A stretch of DNA of 64,000 bases from contig NZ_VKDC01000001.1 in NCBI RefSeq assembly GCF_007097395.1, positions 193,501 to 257,500 on the forward strand, read 5' to 3'. The stretch is from Fulvivirga sp. M361 (GTDB taxonomy: Bacteria; Bacteroidota; Bacteroidia; Cytophagales; Cyclobacteriaceae). The notes under the pieces were generated by a model. That model was given only the letters and a program-made list of their open reading frames with translations, ran no database searches and had not been told where the DNA came from. This document shows, one piece after another, positions 1 to 10,900 of the stretch (position 1 is the first letter of the stretch; each line of letters opens with the position of its first letter). A program made the position numbers and the translations under genes.

Positions 1-324
1 GGTGAGCCCGAAAAGTCTGTAACTTCTCTTCAATACAGGGATGAGCTTTGTATTTTCAACAATCTCATCTTTCAACATGACTTCCCAATCGTCATAAAAG
101 CGTTGGATCATGGTTGCATGTTCTGGATGTATTTCCTGAAGTAATCTTGTCCCCTCGGCCAGTGAACGGCCGGCATCTTGCTGTATATTCCAATCATGTG
201 TACAAACTTCCGAAAGAAAATATTCCAATGCTTCTTTATCTTCAAACAAACTATCGAATAAATACCTGGGATTCCAATCCACCAGCACTCCTCCAAAATC
301 AAAAATGATGTTATCTATCTTCAT
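1..324 (-). CDS. HAD-family hydrolase, 5' part only
   Basis: This is the first 108 residues of a haloacid-dehalogenase-type hydrolase; the rest lies beyond the left edge. The start is the ATG at 322-324. The N-terminus reads IIFDFGGVLVDWNPRYLF, which is HAD motif I with Asp9 as the expected nucleophile. The second acidic position of the usual DxD is Gly, as in many subfamily IA phosphatases annotated from genomes. The following helical stretch fits the cap region of that subfamily. The substrate cannot be told; small phosphomonoesters are typical for the family. The gene reads away from the rest of the window, and no partner gene is visible. Confidence 0.8.
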   Translation of the reverse strand, partial: MKIDNIIFDFGGVLVDWNPRYLFDSLFEDKEALEYFLSEVCTHDWNIQQDAGRSLAEGTRLLQEIHPEHATMIQRFYDDWEVMLKDEIVENTKLIPVLKRSYRLFGLT

Positions 325-555
325 CTTAGTACGGTTTTTCTGCACTTCCCATTAAATCTGCGGTATAATAAAAGCTGTGTATTCATACTATATAAAGCAA
401 GTAAAATGTGGCTGTAAATTTATTTTATTTCTCACTACATTTTATCACAATAAATTGAATTTGTACTGTACTCATCTAACATGATAAAACTCACTTTTTT
501 ATTCTATTTTACTCGCTAATTTCGATATATAAAACTTATTGTCAATCAGCGTATT

Positions 556-877
556 ATGTATTTAAGAACAAAAAAAAGTGCTTATAAATGCCCTGTTAAC
601 GGCGGCGGTGTCGGCAGTTTTTCCCCGGGAACTTCTATAGCTACGCCTTATGGTACAGTAACTACCCCGGGTACATATTCATATTCACCTACTTATGGAT
701 CGTATAAATCATCTTCATGGGACAAATCCACCTGTTTTAGCACAATTTTAGACGCTAGAACCTGTTGAACATAAGAAAGATGAAGCGGTTCGGTTAGGTC
801 CCTTTGAACGCATTAGAGTTTTCGAAAATGCCCTTGATCCTTCACCAGTAATTTCTACGGTTTTCAAATTCAAATAA
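556..877 (+). pseudogene. Possible frameshifted small gene of unknown function
   Basis: A 70-codon frame starts at ATG 556 and stops at 766-768. It encodes a Gly/Ser/Thr/Tyr-rich stretch (GTSIATPYGTVTTPGTYSYS). The next frame, open from 752 to the TAA at 875-877, continues with normal-looking protein sequence (VEHKKDEAVRLGPFERIRVF). This fits one gene broken by a frame change near 750-765. No family is recognised. It could equally be chance open frames in a non-coding region upstream of the RHS locus. Confidence 0.25.
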
Positions 878-1006
878 GCCTTCTATTATTGCTACTATCA
901 TAAACGCAATGATCTGCTTCAATTCATAGAGTTTCCATTACAGTAAACTTAGAGTTGTGCATTTAGCTGCGAGCAGAGTAATCAACAAAGACAATCTTTA
1001 GATTAT

Positions 1007-1261
1007 TTAGCACTTACAATGTAATTGGCCATACGGCCAGTCCTTGTTAAACGGTGTGTCCTTGATAGAAAAGGTTGAATTGTTCAAGTCGTGTTTAGGA
1101 TTTTCTAGTGATAAGGCACAATCTTCTTTAAAAACACGATACATCTCATCAAAGATCCTGTTATCGGTCTTATAGTGAAATGGCGATCCACGTCGTAGTC
1201 TTAATATCATTGAGGGTCTTGTTGCCAACTTTTTCAATTCTAGACCTGATGTTTTAAACAT
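1007..1261 (-). CDS. Hypothetical small protein, possibly a fragment
   Basis: This is an 84-codon frame. Its middle and C-terminal parts have a normal amino-acid mix and end with DWPYGQLHCKC. I recognise no domain, and there is no signal peptide or membrane segment. It sits alone between decayed sequence and the RHS operon, so it may be the tail of a lost gene or a chance frame. Confidence 0.25.
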   Translation of the reverse strand: MFKTSGLELKKLATRPSMILRLRRGSPFHYKTDNRIFDEMYRVFKEDCALSLENPKHDLNNSTFSIKDTPFNKDWPYGQLHCKC

Positions 1262-1658
1262 ATTCGCAGTATCTGATCCTGCTATCTATAGGGTTTGGTA
1301 AGCTGACACTAAGACCAGATAATTCCCCACCTGATTTTAATCATATTTTTTCAATACCGTGATTGCATTACATTTACCTTTAAATAGATCTATAAACTAC
1401 TAAAACTATCATAGTTCAATTCGATTTTACACATTTTATCATTTCTCAAGATTTAAAAGTAAAATTAGACCAATCTCTACGACATGAGAGATTAGACAAT
1501 TGAGGCGAAGATAAGATTGACTGTAAGTGGTTTAGGTTAACTATCGCCATATAGGAATTAATAACGGTAGGGTTAAATGTAATAACGGAAGAGAATCGAG
1601 GGATTAATGTTTTATTGAATTAGCTAAATCAGCACCTTAAAAACCAAACGTTCTTAAC
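1262..1658. other. AT-rich gap before the RHS operon
   Basis: No convincing gene, RNA or strong promoter match is seen. It must contain the promoter of the RHS pair, but I cannot place it. Confidence 0.5.
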
Positions 1659-4600
1659 ATGAAGCACTTTACATTTCTAATATTTTTAACGTTTCTTCTG
1701 ATAAATGTATATGGCTTCCAGGAACAGCCAACATTCAATCTTCCATATCAAAATGTGACCCCACCTTCTCCTAGTGTGGTGTCTTTAGGAAAGTTTGTAG
1801 ATCAACCTGTATCCCCATATACCGGAACACCTGAAATCAATATTCCCATATATGAGCTAAAGGCTGGCAGTATTTCTGTTCCTATTTCATTAAGCTATCA
1901 TGCTTCAGGCATTAAAGTAGAAGATATCGCTTCCTGGGTAGGTGCCGGATGGGCACTAAATGCCGGGGGCATGATCACCCGAACCATTCGTGGGTTAGAT
2001 GATGAACTACCAGATAGAGGATTTTTTAGCCAACGGGTATTTGATTTTATGGAAGGTATACCAGATTGTGCTGGAGATAATCCCGGTGACCAATCTCTCC
2101 CCGGGTATACAGAGGCTAATTATGCTGCAAGAGGAGGATTAGATCTCCAACCGGATTTATTTATTTATTCAACTCCTACTACTAAAGGGAAATTCGTATT
2201 TGATCGAAACAAAACTGTTCATTTGATTCCACAAAAAATGGTAAGTATTGATCACCCTTTTGATGTATCGTTTATTTACAATTTTCATTCACCATATCAT
2301 TGGAAGTTAACTGACCCTGGCGGTATCGTGTATATTTTTGGTAGAGATGATGATGGGGGGACCTCTGTAGAAAGAGTAGAAGATAAGCCTCGTCCGGAAA
2401 TTACCCCTCCACATGATGAACAACCAATACCTCATTTGAGAGCTCAGTCCACCTGGCACTTATTGAAAATGATTTCACCTAATGGAGAAGATTATATTAA
2501 GTTTTACTACACCACAGATAGTTTGGAGTATACAAGGTATGCAAGTCAAATACATTACAGTCCTATTAGTGCCCCACCGGGTGTCCCGGTTCCTAATGGC
2601 TATAATTTGGATTTGGAGGAGACCGTGGTGAGTAGACGCTTAACGAGAATCACCACTAGTCGTGGAGATGAGATTGTTTTTAATGCGTCTTCAGAGGGGA
2701 GGTCAGATATCATAGGAGGACATCAATTAGATGAAGTGGTCATTAGAACAAAAAGTATTGAGCTCAAACGAATCAAATTTACTTACGATGATACTTCGAA
2801 CAGGCTGTTGTTAAAAAGTATTTATCCTGTAGGTGATGAAGGAGGGGCATTGCCAGGGCATATTTTTGAATATAATGGCAACACTTTCCCACTCCGGTCA
2901 AGTAAAGCACAAGACCATTGGGGGTTTTACAATGGACACAATGGAAATCGAAGCCTCATTCCTTCACCTGATGGTATACTATTTGGAAACCTATATGGAA
3001 ACAGAAATAGTTCTCTTACATACGCACAAAAAGGTACACTTAACAAAATAACCTACCCAACCGGAGGATTCACAAGGTTTGAATACGAGCTAAATACTTA
3101 CTCCAATTTTACGCCGGAGCAACATGTAAAACCTGATAATGCCAGTGTAAGAGTTGAGCCGCAAGAAGGGACTAACGTTCAAAAAACATTCAGAATTTGG
3201 GAAACTACCGTTGATGTAACTCCAGATTTTACTATACCGTGTACGGATGAAACTTGTTGGGTACGCTTAACCGGGCCAAACGGTTATTTGAAATTGTTTG
3301 AAAGTGATGACTATCCTAATGTATTTCAATTAGAGCCCGGAGAATACACACTGGCATGGCAAACAGGGCATGTAGGTGAATTTGGACCGGGAGGGTTCAT
3401 TGAATTAAGTTATTTTGATTATGATGAGGATGAGGACCGCTTTTATACTATAGATACCAAACAAGGTGGCGGCTTACGGATAAAGAAAGTTTGGAATTCA
3501 GAGGGTATAACGAAATCCTTTTTTTACAATCAGCCAGGCTCTCATTTATCCAGCGGTAGAATTATGGCAGAGCCTAAATATGACTATTTAGTTAAATCAA
3601 ACAATGGTGTCCATCCTGCACTTCTTCCTGGCACCATCCTTTCTGCTTATACTTGTAGATCTGCTGATGATGAATTAAAGAAAGAAGGGACTTTACTTGC
3701 TCAAACGTCAAGAAGTCAGGTTTCATTAGGGCAAACCCAGGGAGCCTATGTAGGCTATGATACAGTTACTGTGGTTCAGGGAGATGTTGATGACTATTTT
3801 GCTATAGAAGAGGGAGACCTAAATGGTAAAACGGTATATACCTATACAAACACTATAGATGGAATAACGCTTGATTTTCCATTTGTCCCTAATATATCCA
3901 ATGCCTATAAGAATGGTTTTCCACTTACTGTATCTGACTTTAAGTACGAGAACGATGAATGGGTAAAGGTCAGCGAAAAATTCAATACTTACAGTGACTT
4001 CTATTTGGATTTCCCAAGCACATTAATCAGGGGCGAAGCAGTGGGGGCGACTATTCTAACGGGTTGTATTGGCTGTCCTAACAAAGAGTTTGTGGAGAAT
4101 ATTTTTTATGAGCTCTCGGAAGTTTTTATGCTTAAAAGTAGCGTTCAAAGAACTTATGATCAGAACAATCCCGCTAAATACATAGAAAAAAGTACTTCCT
4201 ATACTTACAATCAAAATTATCAGATCTCAACCATTACCGAATCAATAGGAAGTAAACTAAGATGGACCGACGATACAGATAGCGAAGAGTATGAATGGGA
4301 TGTGACCAATGGCACCTTAAAAAAGACCTTCAAATATTTGGAAACGGACCACAGGTACAACGAACCCGTTGAACAATATACTTATGTAAGGCCTTCTAAT
4401 ACGTTAACCGGTGGCTTTAAAGTTGATTATGACAGCTATGATGGCTTACTACTACCTTCGGTTTATTACAAATCTGAATTCACGCATAATACTACGGTTG
4501 AAAGTAGGGAAAATGATTATACTCCTGAAACACGATTTTACAGGTACGATAACAAGGGCAATGTCTTAGAGTTTTCCAAGGAAGGAGATGTTCATACCTG

Positions 4601-4946
4601 TTATATCTGGGGTTACGATCAAACCTACCCGGTGGCGCAGGTTGTCAACGCTACTTATGCGGATATAGAAGCCCTGCCTGGTTTTGGTAGCAATTTTAAT
4701 TTAGGATCGGGCACCTTGTCACCAACTCAGGAAGAAACGCTCAGAAATAGCCTCCCAAATGCACAGGTCACCACCTATACTTACGACCGCGGGAAGGGTG
4801 TCTCTTCTATCATTGACCCCAATGGACAGAAGGTCGAATACATTTATGATGAATTTGGCAGGCTAAAGCATGTAGAAGATCATGATGGTAATGTAATCAA
4901 TGCCTACAACTATCATTATAAACGTCAATCGAATTCTGAACAATAA
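1659..4946 (+). CDS. Secreted RHS-type protein, first half of a split RHS pair
   Basis: This 1095-residue protein has a signal peptide (MKHFTFLIFLTFLLINVYG). It is followed by the conserved Bacteroidota RHS N-terminal region: LGKFVDQPVSPYTGTPEINI near residue 45, then a GAGWALNAGGMITRTIRG segment. The C-terminal part has typical YD repeats (YIYDEFGRLKHVEDHDG) and ends shortly after them. It has no RHS core and no toxin tip. The next gene starts 10 bases downstream and carries both. RHS shells encapsulate C-terminal toxins; here the N-terminal shell and plug region seems to be a separate polypeptide. Secretion to the cell surface or periplasm is inferred from the signal peptide, and export across the outer membrane is unknown. 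Confidence 0.85.
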   Translation: MKHFTFLIFLTFLLINVYGFQEQPTFNLPYQNVTPPSPSVVSLGKFVDQPVSPYTGTPEINIPIYELKAGSISVPISLSYHASGIKVEDIASWVGAGWALNAGGMITRTIRGLDDELPDRGFFSQRVFDFMEGIPDCAGDNPGDQSLPGYTEANYAARGGLDLQPDLFIYSTPTTKGKFVFDRNKTVHLIPQKMVSIDHPFDVSFIYNFHSPYHWKLTDPGGIVYIFGRDDDGGTSVERVEDKPRPEITPPHDEQPIPHLRAQSTWHLLKMISPNGEDYIKFYYTTDSLEYTRYASQIHYSPISAPPGVPVPNGYNLDLEETVVSRRLTRITTSRGDEIVFNASSEGRSDIIGGHQLDEVVIRTKSIELKRIKFTYDDTSNRLLLKSIYPVGDEGGALPGHIFEYNGNTFPLRSSKAQDHWGFYNGHNGNRSLIPSPDGILFGNLYGNRNSSLTYAQKGTLNKITYPTGGFTRFEYELNTYSNFTPEQHVKPDNASVRVEPQEGTNVQKTFRIWETTVDVTPDFTIPCTDETCWVRLTGPNGYLKLFESDDYPNVFQLEPGEYTLAWQTGHVGEFGPGGFIELSYFDYDEDEDRFYTIDTKQGGGLRIKKVWNSEGITKSFFYNQPGSHLSSGRIMAEPKYDYLVKSNNGVHPALLPGTILSAYTCRSADDELKKEGTLLAQTSRSQVSLGQTQGAYVGYDTVTVVQGDVDDYFAIEEGDLNGKTVYTYTNTIDGITLDFPFVPNISNAYKNGFPLTVSDFKYENDEWVKVSEKFNTYSDFYLDFPSTLIRGEAVGATILTGCIGCPNKEFVENIFYELSEVFMLKSSVQRTYDQNNPAKYIEKSTSYTYNQNYQISTITESIGSKLRWTDDTDSEEYEWDVTNGTLKKTFKYLETDHRYNEPVEQYTYVRPSNTLTGGFKVDYDSYDGLLLPSVYYKSEFTHNTTVESRENDYTPETRFYRYDNKGNVLEFSKEGDVHTCYIWGYDQTYPVAQVVNATYADIEALPGFGSNFNLGSGTLSPTQEETLRNSLPNAQVTTYTYDRGKGVSSIIDPNGQKVEYIYDEFGRLKHVEDHDGNVINAYNYHYKRQSNSEQ

Positions 4947-4956
4947 AGACAAAAAA

Positions 4957-7900
4957 ATGAATAGGATTTTGTCAAAAATGATGCGTATCTCTTTGCTCAT
5001 ATTTATGAGTATCTATTGTTATGGTCAAACTGACGTAGAAATAAAGGGTTCAACGAATGTCGATACAAATAATAACAGGAGCTATAACATAGAAGATTGG
5101 CTGGTAGTGGCAGGAATTCCTGAGGATGAGATTGAAGCATATGACTGGAGCGTATCCGGTTCATCCGCAGGGTATCAAATCATCCATGGAAATGAGACTT
5201 ACGTTTCAATAAAGTGGATCAATCCAGGTACTTATACTATTTACTATGAGGGTGAAACGGAGTATACCACCTTCGAAGGACAATTATCGGTTAGGGTCAA
5301 TGCCGTATCGAGCCCTTCTGATCTGGAAATAGAAGGGCTAACGATTGTTAATGTAAATAATACCAAGACCTATGATATCGAAGATTGGTTGGAAGATAGG
5401 CACATTGATCAAAATGACATTGAAACGTATGATTGGAGTGTATCCGGTTCATCCGGGGCACGCCAAATACTCTCTGAAAATGAAGCTTATGTTCAAATAA
5501 AATGGAAGGCTTCAGGAACATATACCATTTACTACGAGGGTGAAACGGATGATGATGACTTTGAAGGGGAGTTAACAGTAATAGTCACAGGTGCAAGTGC
5601 TAATAACCTGGAAATAGAGGGGCCAACGACAGTTGTGGCAAACAATATCAGGAGCTATGACATAGAAGATTGGCTGGATGATGAGCAAATTGACGAAGGT
5701 GATATTGAGGAATATTATTGGAGTGTACCCGGTTCATCCGGGGCACGTCAAATCCTTTCTGGAAATGAAACTTATGTTCAAATAAAATGGATCACTCCCG
5801 GAGTATATACCATTTACTACGAGGGTGAAACCGAATATACTGACTTTGCAGGACAATTGGCAGTAACGGTCAATGCTGGACAAGGCGCTTCAAATCCTCC
5901 CTCCCCGGAACTGATAACTAATGGAATATGCGGAGAACAGGCCAGTCTTAAACGAGTGGGCAGTCCACTCCCGGGAGTGACCTGGTATTGGCAAGGAAAA
6001 AACCCTAATGGAACGAGTACTTCTTTAGGTTCTGGTGAATATTATGAGCCAAATACATCAACTGGTTCAGGCTACTATTATATCCGGGCTAGAAATAATA
6101 GTAGTGGAATTTGGAGTAATGGCTCAGGCAGATCTCCTTATGTAACTATTTCCGGTGAATTAGACCTTGCTCCAGACGAGGATATCTTTTTATCTACTAG
6201 TAGTGGTAGTAGCACTTATTGTGATCCAGGCGCTGAGATGGTACTTAGCATGGATTACCCCGGAAGCGTGCCTGATAACACGTTGTTCAAGTTATATAAA
6301 GATGGTAATTACGTAGCGGAAAGGCTCAAGGTAAATAACAGTAGTTCAGAATTAGAGTTTAACTATCCGGGTACCACAGATGCATATAAAGGAACCACAG
6401 GGGTGTATACAGTCACTGCTAATAAGGATGGCTGTTCTGTACTATTGAACACGAGTACAACGATCACCGGCCTTACGTCCGTTGTAGGAGTAGTAAACTT
6501 TTCAGCCGGAGAGACAACCAGATGCCAGGGGGCAGGTACGACAGATTACAATGCTGAAGCGCTAAATGCGACTAGCTATTACTGGCAAATTGACCCATCT
6601 GAGGCAGGGGGTATCAATTCTTCATCAGGATTAGTCACCTGGAATGCGAATTTTTACGGTACTGCAACCATAACAGTGACTGCCAATGGGTGTTCATCTC
6701 CTAAAGCCGCAAGCCTTACTGTAACTGTTAGTGAATGGGCCACGGATAGTGAAAACCATATTATAGCATGGACATTTAAGCGAGCCGGGATGGATCTAGA
6801 AAATATACCTGATGATCAAAAAAAGGTTAATAGAAAAATAGATTACTTCGATGGGTTAGGAAGGCCTATACAGACCATTATGTGGCGGGCATCTCCCGAT
6901 GGAAAGAGTATCATCCAGCCAATAGATTATGATGAATTTGGAAGGGTTGAATATAACTACCTGCCCTATGTAAACGGAACCACAGGTTTATATGAAAATA
7001 CTTTTAAAGGTGTACGAGATTTGGAATATGAAAGTAGTCCCCAATTTAATTTTTATAATGAAACAGAAGGAATTGCCAGTGATGAAGCCCCTTATAGCCA
7101 AAATATCTTTGAGCCTTCTCATTTGGATAGAACCTTTAAACAAGGCGCCCCTGGCTCTGCCTGGCAGCCCATTCCTGACCAAACTGTGACCACTGATAAA
7201 GTGATCCATTACAGTTATGAAGTTAACACTGAGGCTGATAAGATATTCCTTTTTGGGATAATCTTGGCCACTGATGATTTAATATTAGATGATGACTATT
7301 TTTCCGATGGTGAACTTACCAAAACCGTGACCACTAATGAAGAAGGCCATGCGGTGGTAGAGTTTGTAGATAAACTAGGGAAGACGGTACTGAAACGTGT
7401 CCAGGTAGCTGTGAACCCAAATATGGCCACCTATACCTCCGGAGAATGGGCAGACACCTACTATGTCTATGATGACTTCGGGGATTTGAGGTATGTGCTG
7501 CCCCCTGAAGCCATTAAAGAAATACAAACCTTAACCCTGTCATTTCCATACACTCCAAGCCCTACACTCCTTGCCAGGTGGGCTTTCCAATATAAGTACG
7601 ATGGCCGCAGGCGGATGGTAGAAAAGAAAGTACCTGGGGCCGAACCGATAAAGATGATCTATGATGATAGAGATCGGTTAGTATTGACACAGGATGGTGC
7701 ACAACGGAACAACAACAAGTGGCTATTCACTAAATATGACGTGTTAAACAGACCCATCATGACAGGAGAAAAAGTGATCCCCACCTCTGAAGCTACCTTA
7801 CGAGATCTGTTAGATGGATCTGACTGGCTGCAAAATTATGCAGCTTACGAAACGCTGGGAGGAGATAAATTTGGCTATACCTCCAATAGTCTTCCAAAAA

Positions 7901-10900
7901 ATATCACCACGGATGAGATACTCACCGTCACCTACTATGACGATTACACCTTTCCCCATGCTCCCACCTATCCTTTTGTACCTGAGCTAGGACATATTGC
8001 TACCTTTGATCGTGTAAAGGGTCAGGTCACAGGTACTAAGGTCAAAACTTTGGATGGCAGCAATACCTGGCTGGAAGGAGTAACCTATTATGATGATAGA
8101 TACAGAGTTATTCAAAGTCAAACCCAAACCTTACTAGGTGGCGTAGACAGGGTCTCAAACCGGTATGATTTTGTAGGAAATGTTTTACAGACTAAAACTA
8201 CACATACCAAGGTGAGTGCAGGTGCAGAAACAGTGAATTGGGTTAGCCTGGTTAATATGACTGATAATGGCGGTCTACTTACCAAAGATGCTGTAGGCTA
8301 TTCATGGAATGCCGGTGCATCCTCTCTACAAACAATCGCACAAAATTCTGACGGTTCCATCACATTCTCCCCTATAGCTGACAACACCAAACGCATGATT
8401 GGTTTATCTACAACGGATGCAGATGGTAATTGGAATACCATAGGTTTTGCTTTTTACCTCTTACAGGACGGTACCTATCAAATCAGAGAAAGCGGATCTT
8501 TAAATAGACTCACAACTTCCTTCCCGTATGCCATAGGAGACAATTTTAAGATAGAGCGTGATAGCAGCGAAATTAAATACTATCATAATACTACTTTAAT
8601 GCGAACGATAGCGGCACCTGGCAGTGCATTGCTAGTCGATATTTCAGTACATACGCCTGGTTATACATTGGAATCAGTTAATATTACAAACCATGAGACA
8701 ATCACAGCCGAAGAAAGTACACTCACAAAAACCTTTGATTATGACCATGTAGACAGGTTAATCAATACCTGGCACCAAATCAATGATGAGCCTACGGTAT
8801 TACTGGCCCACAGCGTCTACAACGAGGTAGGCGAACTTATTGAAAAAAACCTTCACTCCGAAGATCAAGGGGCTACATTTGCACAGAGCATGGACTATAG
8901 ATATAATATACGCGGCTGGCTCACCTCCATCAATGATGCTACATTGAATGGTGGCCTGCCACACAACGATGATACCGGGCAGCCGAGAGACTACTTCGGG
9001 ATGAACTTTGGATATAATGAAGACATCGGGATCGGTAATCAACCTCGGTACAACGGGGACGTGTCCGGGATCAAGTGGAGCACTGATCTGGGCTTGGCCG
9101 ATATTGATCAACGGGCGAACACGTACACTTACGATGTGATGAACCGCTTGAAATCCACAAATCATAAATACCAGCTCGGTACCTGGCAAAACTCAATCGC
9201 TCACAGCGTGAGCAACATTAATTATAATTTAAATGGGTCACCTACTGAAGTGATCCGAAAAGATCTGCTTGGCCAGGATTTAGATCGTTTGTCATATGTG
9301 TATGAAGGCAACCAGCCGGTGAACATTACGGATGCCGGGGACATTGAAGGAGGCTTTAAAGATGGGAATATCCATGCGAGTACCGGGATCAACGATTATA
9401 GTTTCGATGACAATGGAAATTTGAAAAAAGACGAAAACAAAGACATCATCCGCTACAGCTACAACCACTTGAATTTGCCGGACAGCATCATCTTAACAAA
9501 CAATCGCCTGGTGAAATTTATTTACGATGCCTATGGGATCAAACTAGCCCAACTGAACTACGAAAATGGGGCGTTGGTGAAACGCAGGGACTACATTGGG
9601 GAGTTTTTCTATGAAAATGATACGCTGCGCTACATCAGCCATGAGGAAGGCCGTGTAGTGATGGAAACCGAGGGTTCAGCTACCTACGAGTACACCATTA
9701 ATGATCGGTTACAAAACGGCTGGCTAAGTTTTACCACGAAAACCGATACCTGGGTGTTTGAGGCCTCCATGGAAAGTGAGGATGCCGGGGATGAAGAAGC
9801 GCTTTTCAGTAATGTTCAGGAAACGCGAGCCACGTTCAGCAGCGCGAACCACACCCCCGGAGGCAACGAAGTGGCCGAGTTAAAAAGCAGTCAACCGATT
9901 GGGCCTGCGTTAAGCTTACATGTGTTCCCAGGCGATACGATTAGCATGGAAGTCTATGCCTATTACGAGGGCGGCAATAGCTACAGCAGTGCGGCTGCTT
10001 TAGGTACCTTCATCGGAGCCGTGGCCGGAGCCTTTGGGGGCGTGAATGGTGGCACAGAAGCCGGGCAACAAGCGACCTTTGACGCGTTTGACAATGCCCT
10101 GGGTACATTAGGCTTCGGGGGCACCATCAGTGACACTATACCAGCAGCCTACCTGAACTACATCCTGTTTGACAAACATTTGAACTACAAAGCTTCGGGT
10201 TTTACTCAAATCAGCAGCGCAGCCAATATGAACCATGAACGCCTGGCCTTTGAGGATCTGATCATGAAACACGAAGGTTTGCTCTACATCTATGCTTCGC
10301 ATGAATCGCAGAACGGCCGGACGTTCTTTGATGATATGAAAGTGACCTATGCCGAGGGGCCGATTGTGGGCACCAACACGTTCTTCCCCAATGGCGGGCA
10401 GATAGATGCGCTCAGCTTCCAACGGCCGAGTTCACCTGTCAACCGGTTTAAATACATCGATCGCGAGTTAGTGGATGATTATGGTGTGGAGTTGTACGAT
10501 CACTTGGCGCGGTTCTATGATCCCTGGTGGACGGTGGGCTATACTAGTGTAGATCCATTGGCGGATGCCTTTGAGAGCTGGACGCCTTATCATTATGCTC
10601 ACAGTAACCCGATGCGCTATATCGACAAAACGGGGATGAGTTCTGAAGATGCTTCCGATGGCTGTGAAGGTGATCCGGATTGTGAGAAGAAGCAGCAGGA
10701 AGAACAGAAAGCTCAATTAGAGAAACTACTTCAAGAAGCCAAAGAGAATGGTAATCTGATTACCATATATACTGCACAGGACGGAGTAAATCAGGATGCC
10801 CTGAGTGATGCGAAGATTAAATTATTTGGTGAATCGGCAAAAAGAAAGGAAAAGTCTCCGGGTGAGATATTTTTTAACCTATTATCAAAAGGCAATGATA

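Noticed and set aside
4900-4956. Extended start of the second RHS gene
   Set aside because: It overlaps the first RHS gene and the extension lacks a signal peptide, whereas ATG 4957 gives one.
8800-9189. 129-codon minus-strand frame inside the RHS gene
   Set aside because: It lies fully antisense to a strongly coding region, with no start signals or recognisable protein.
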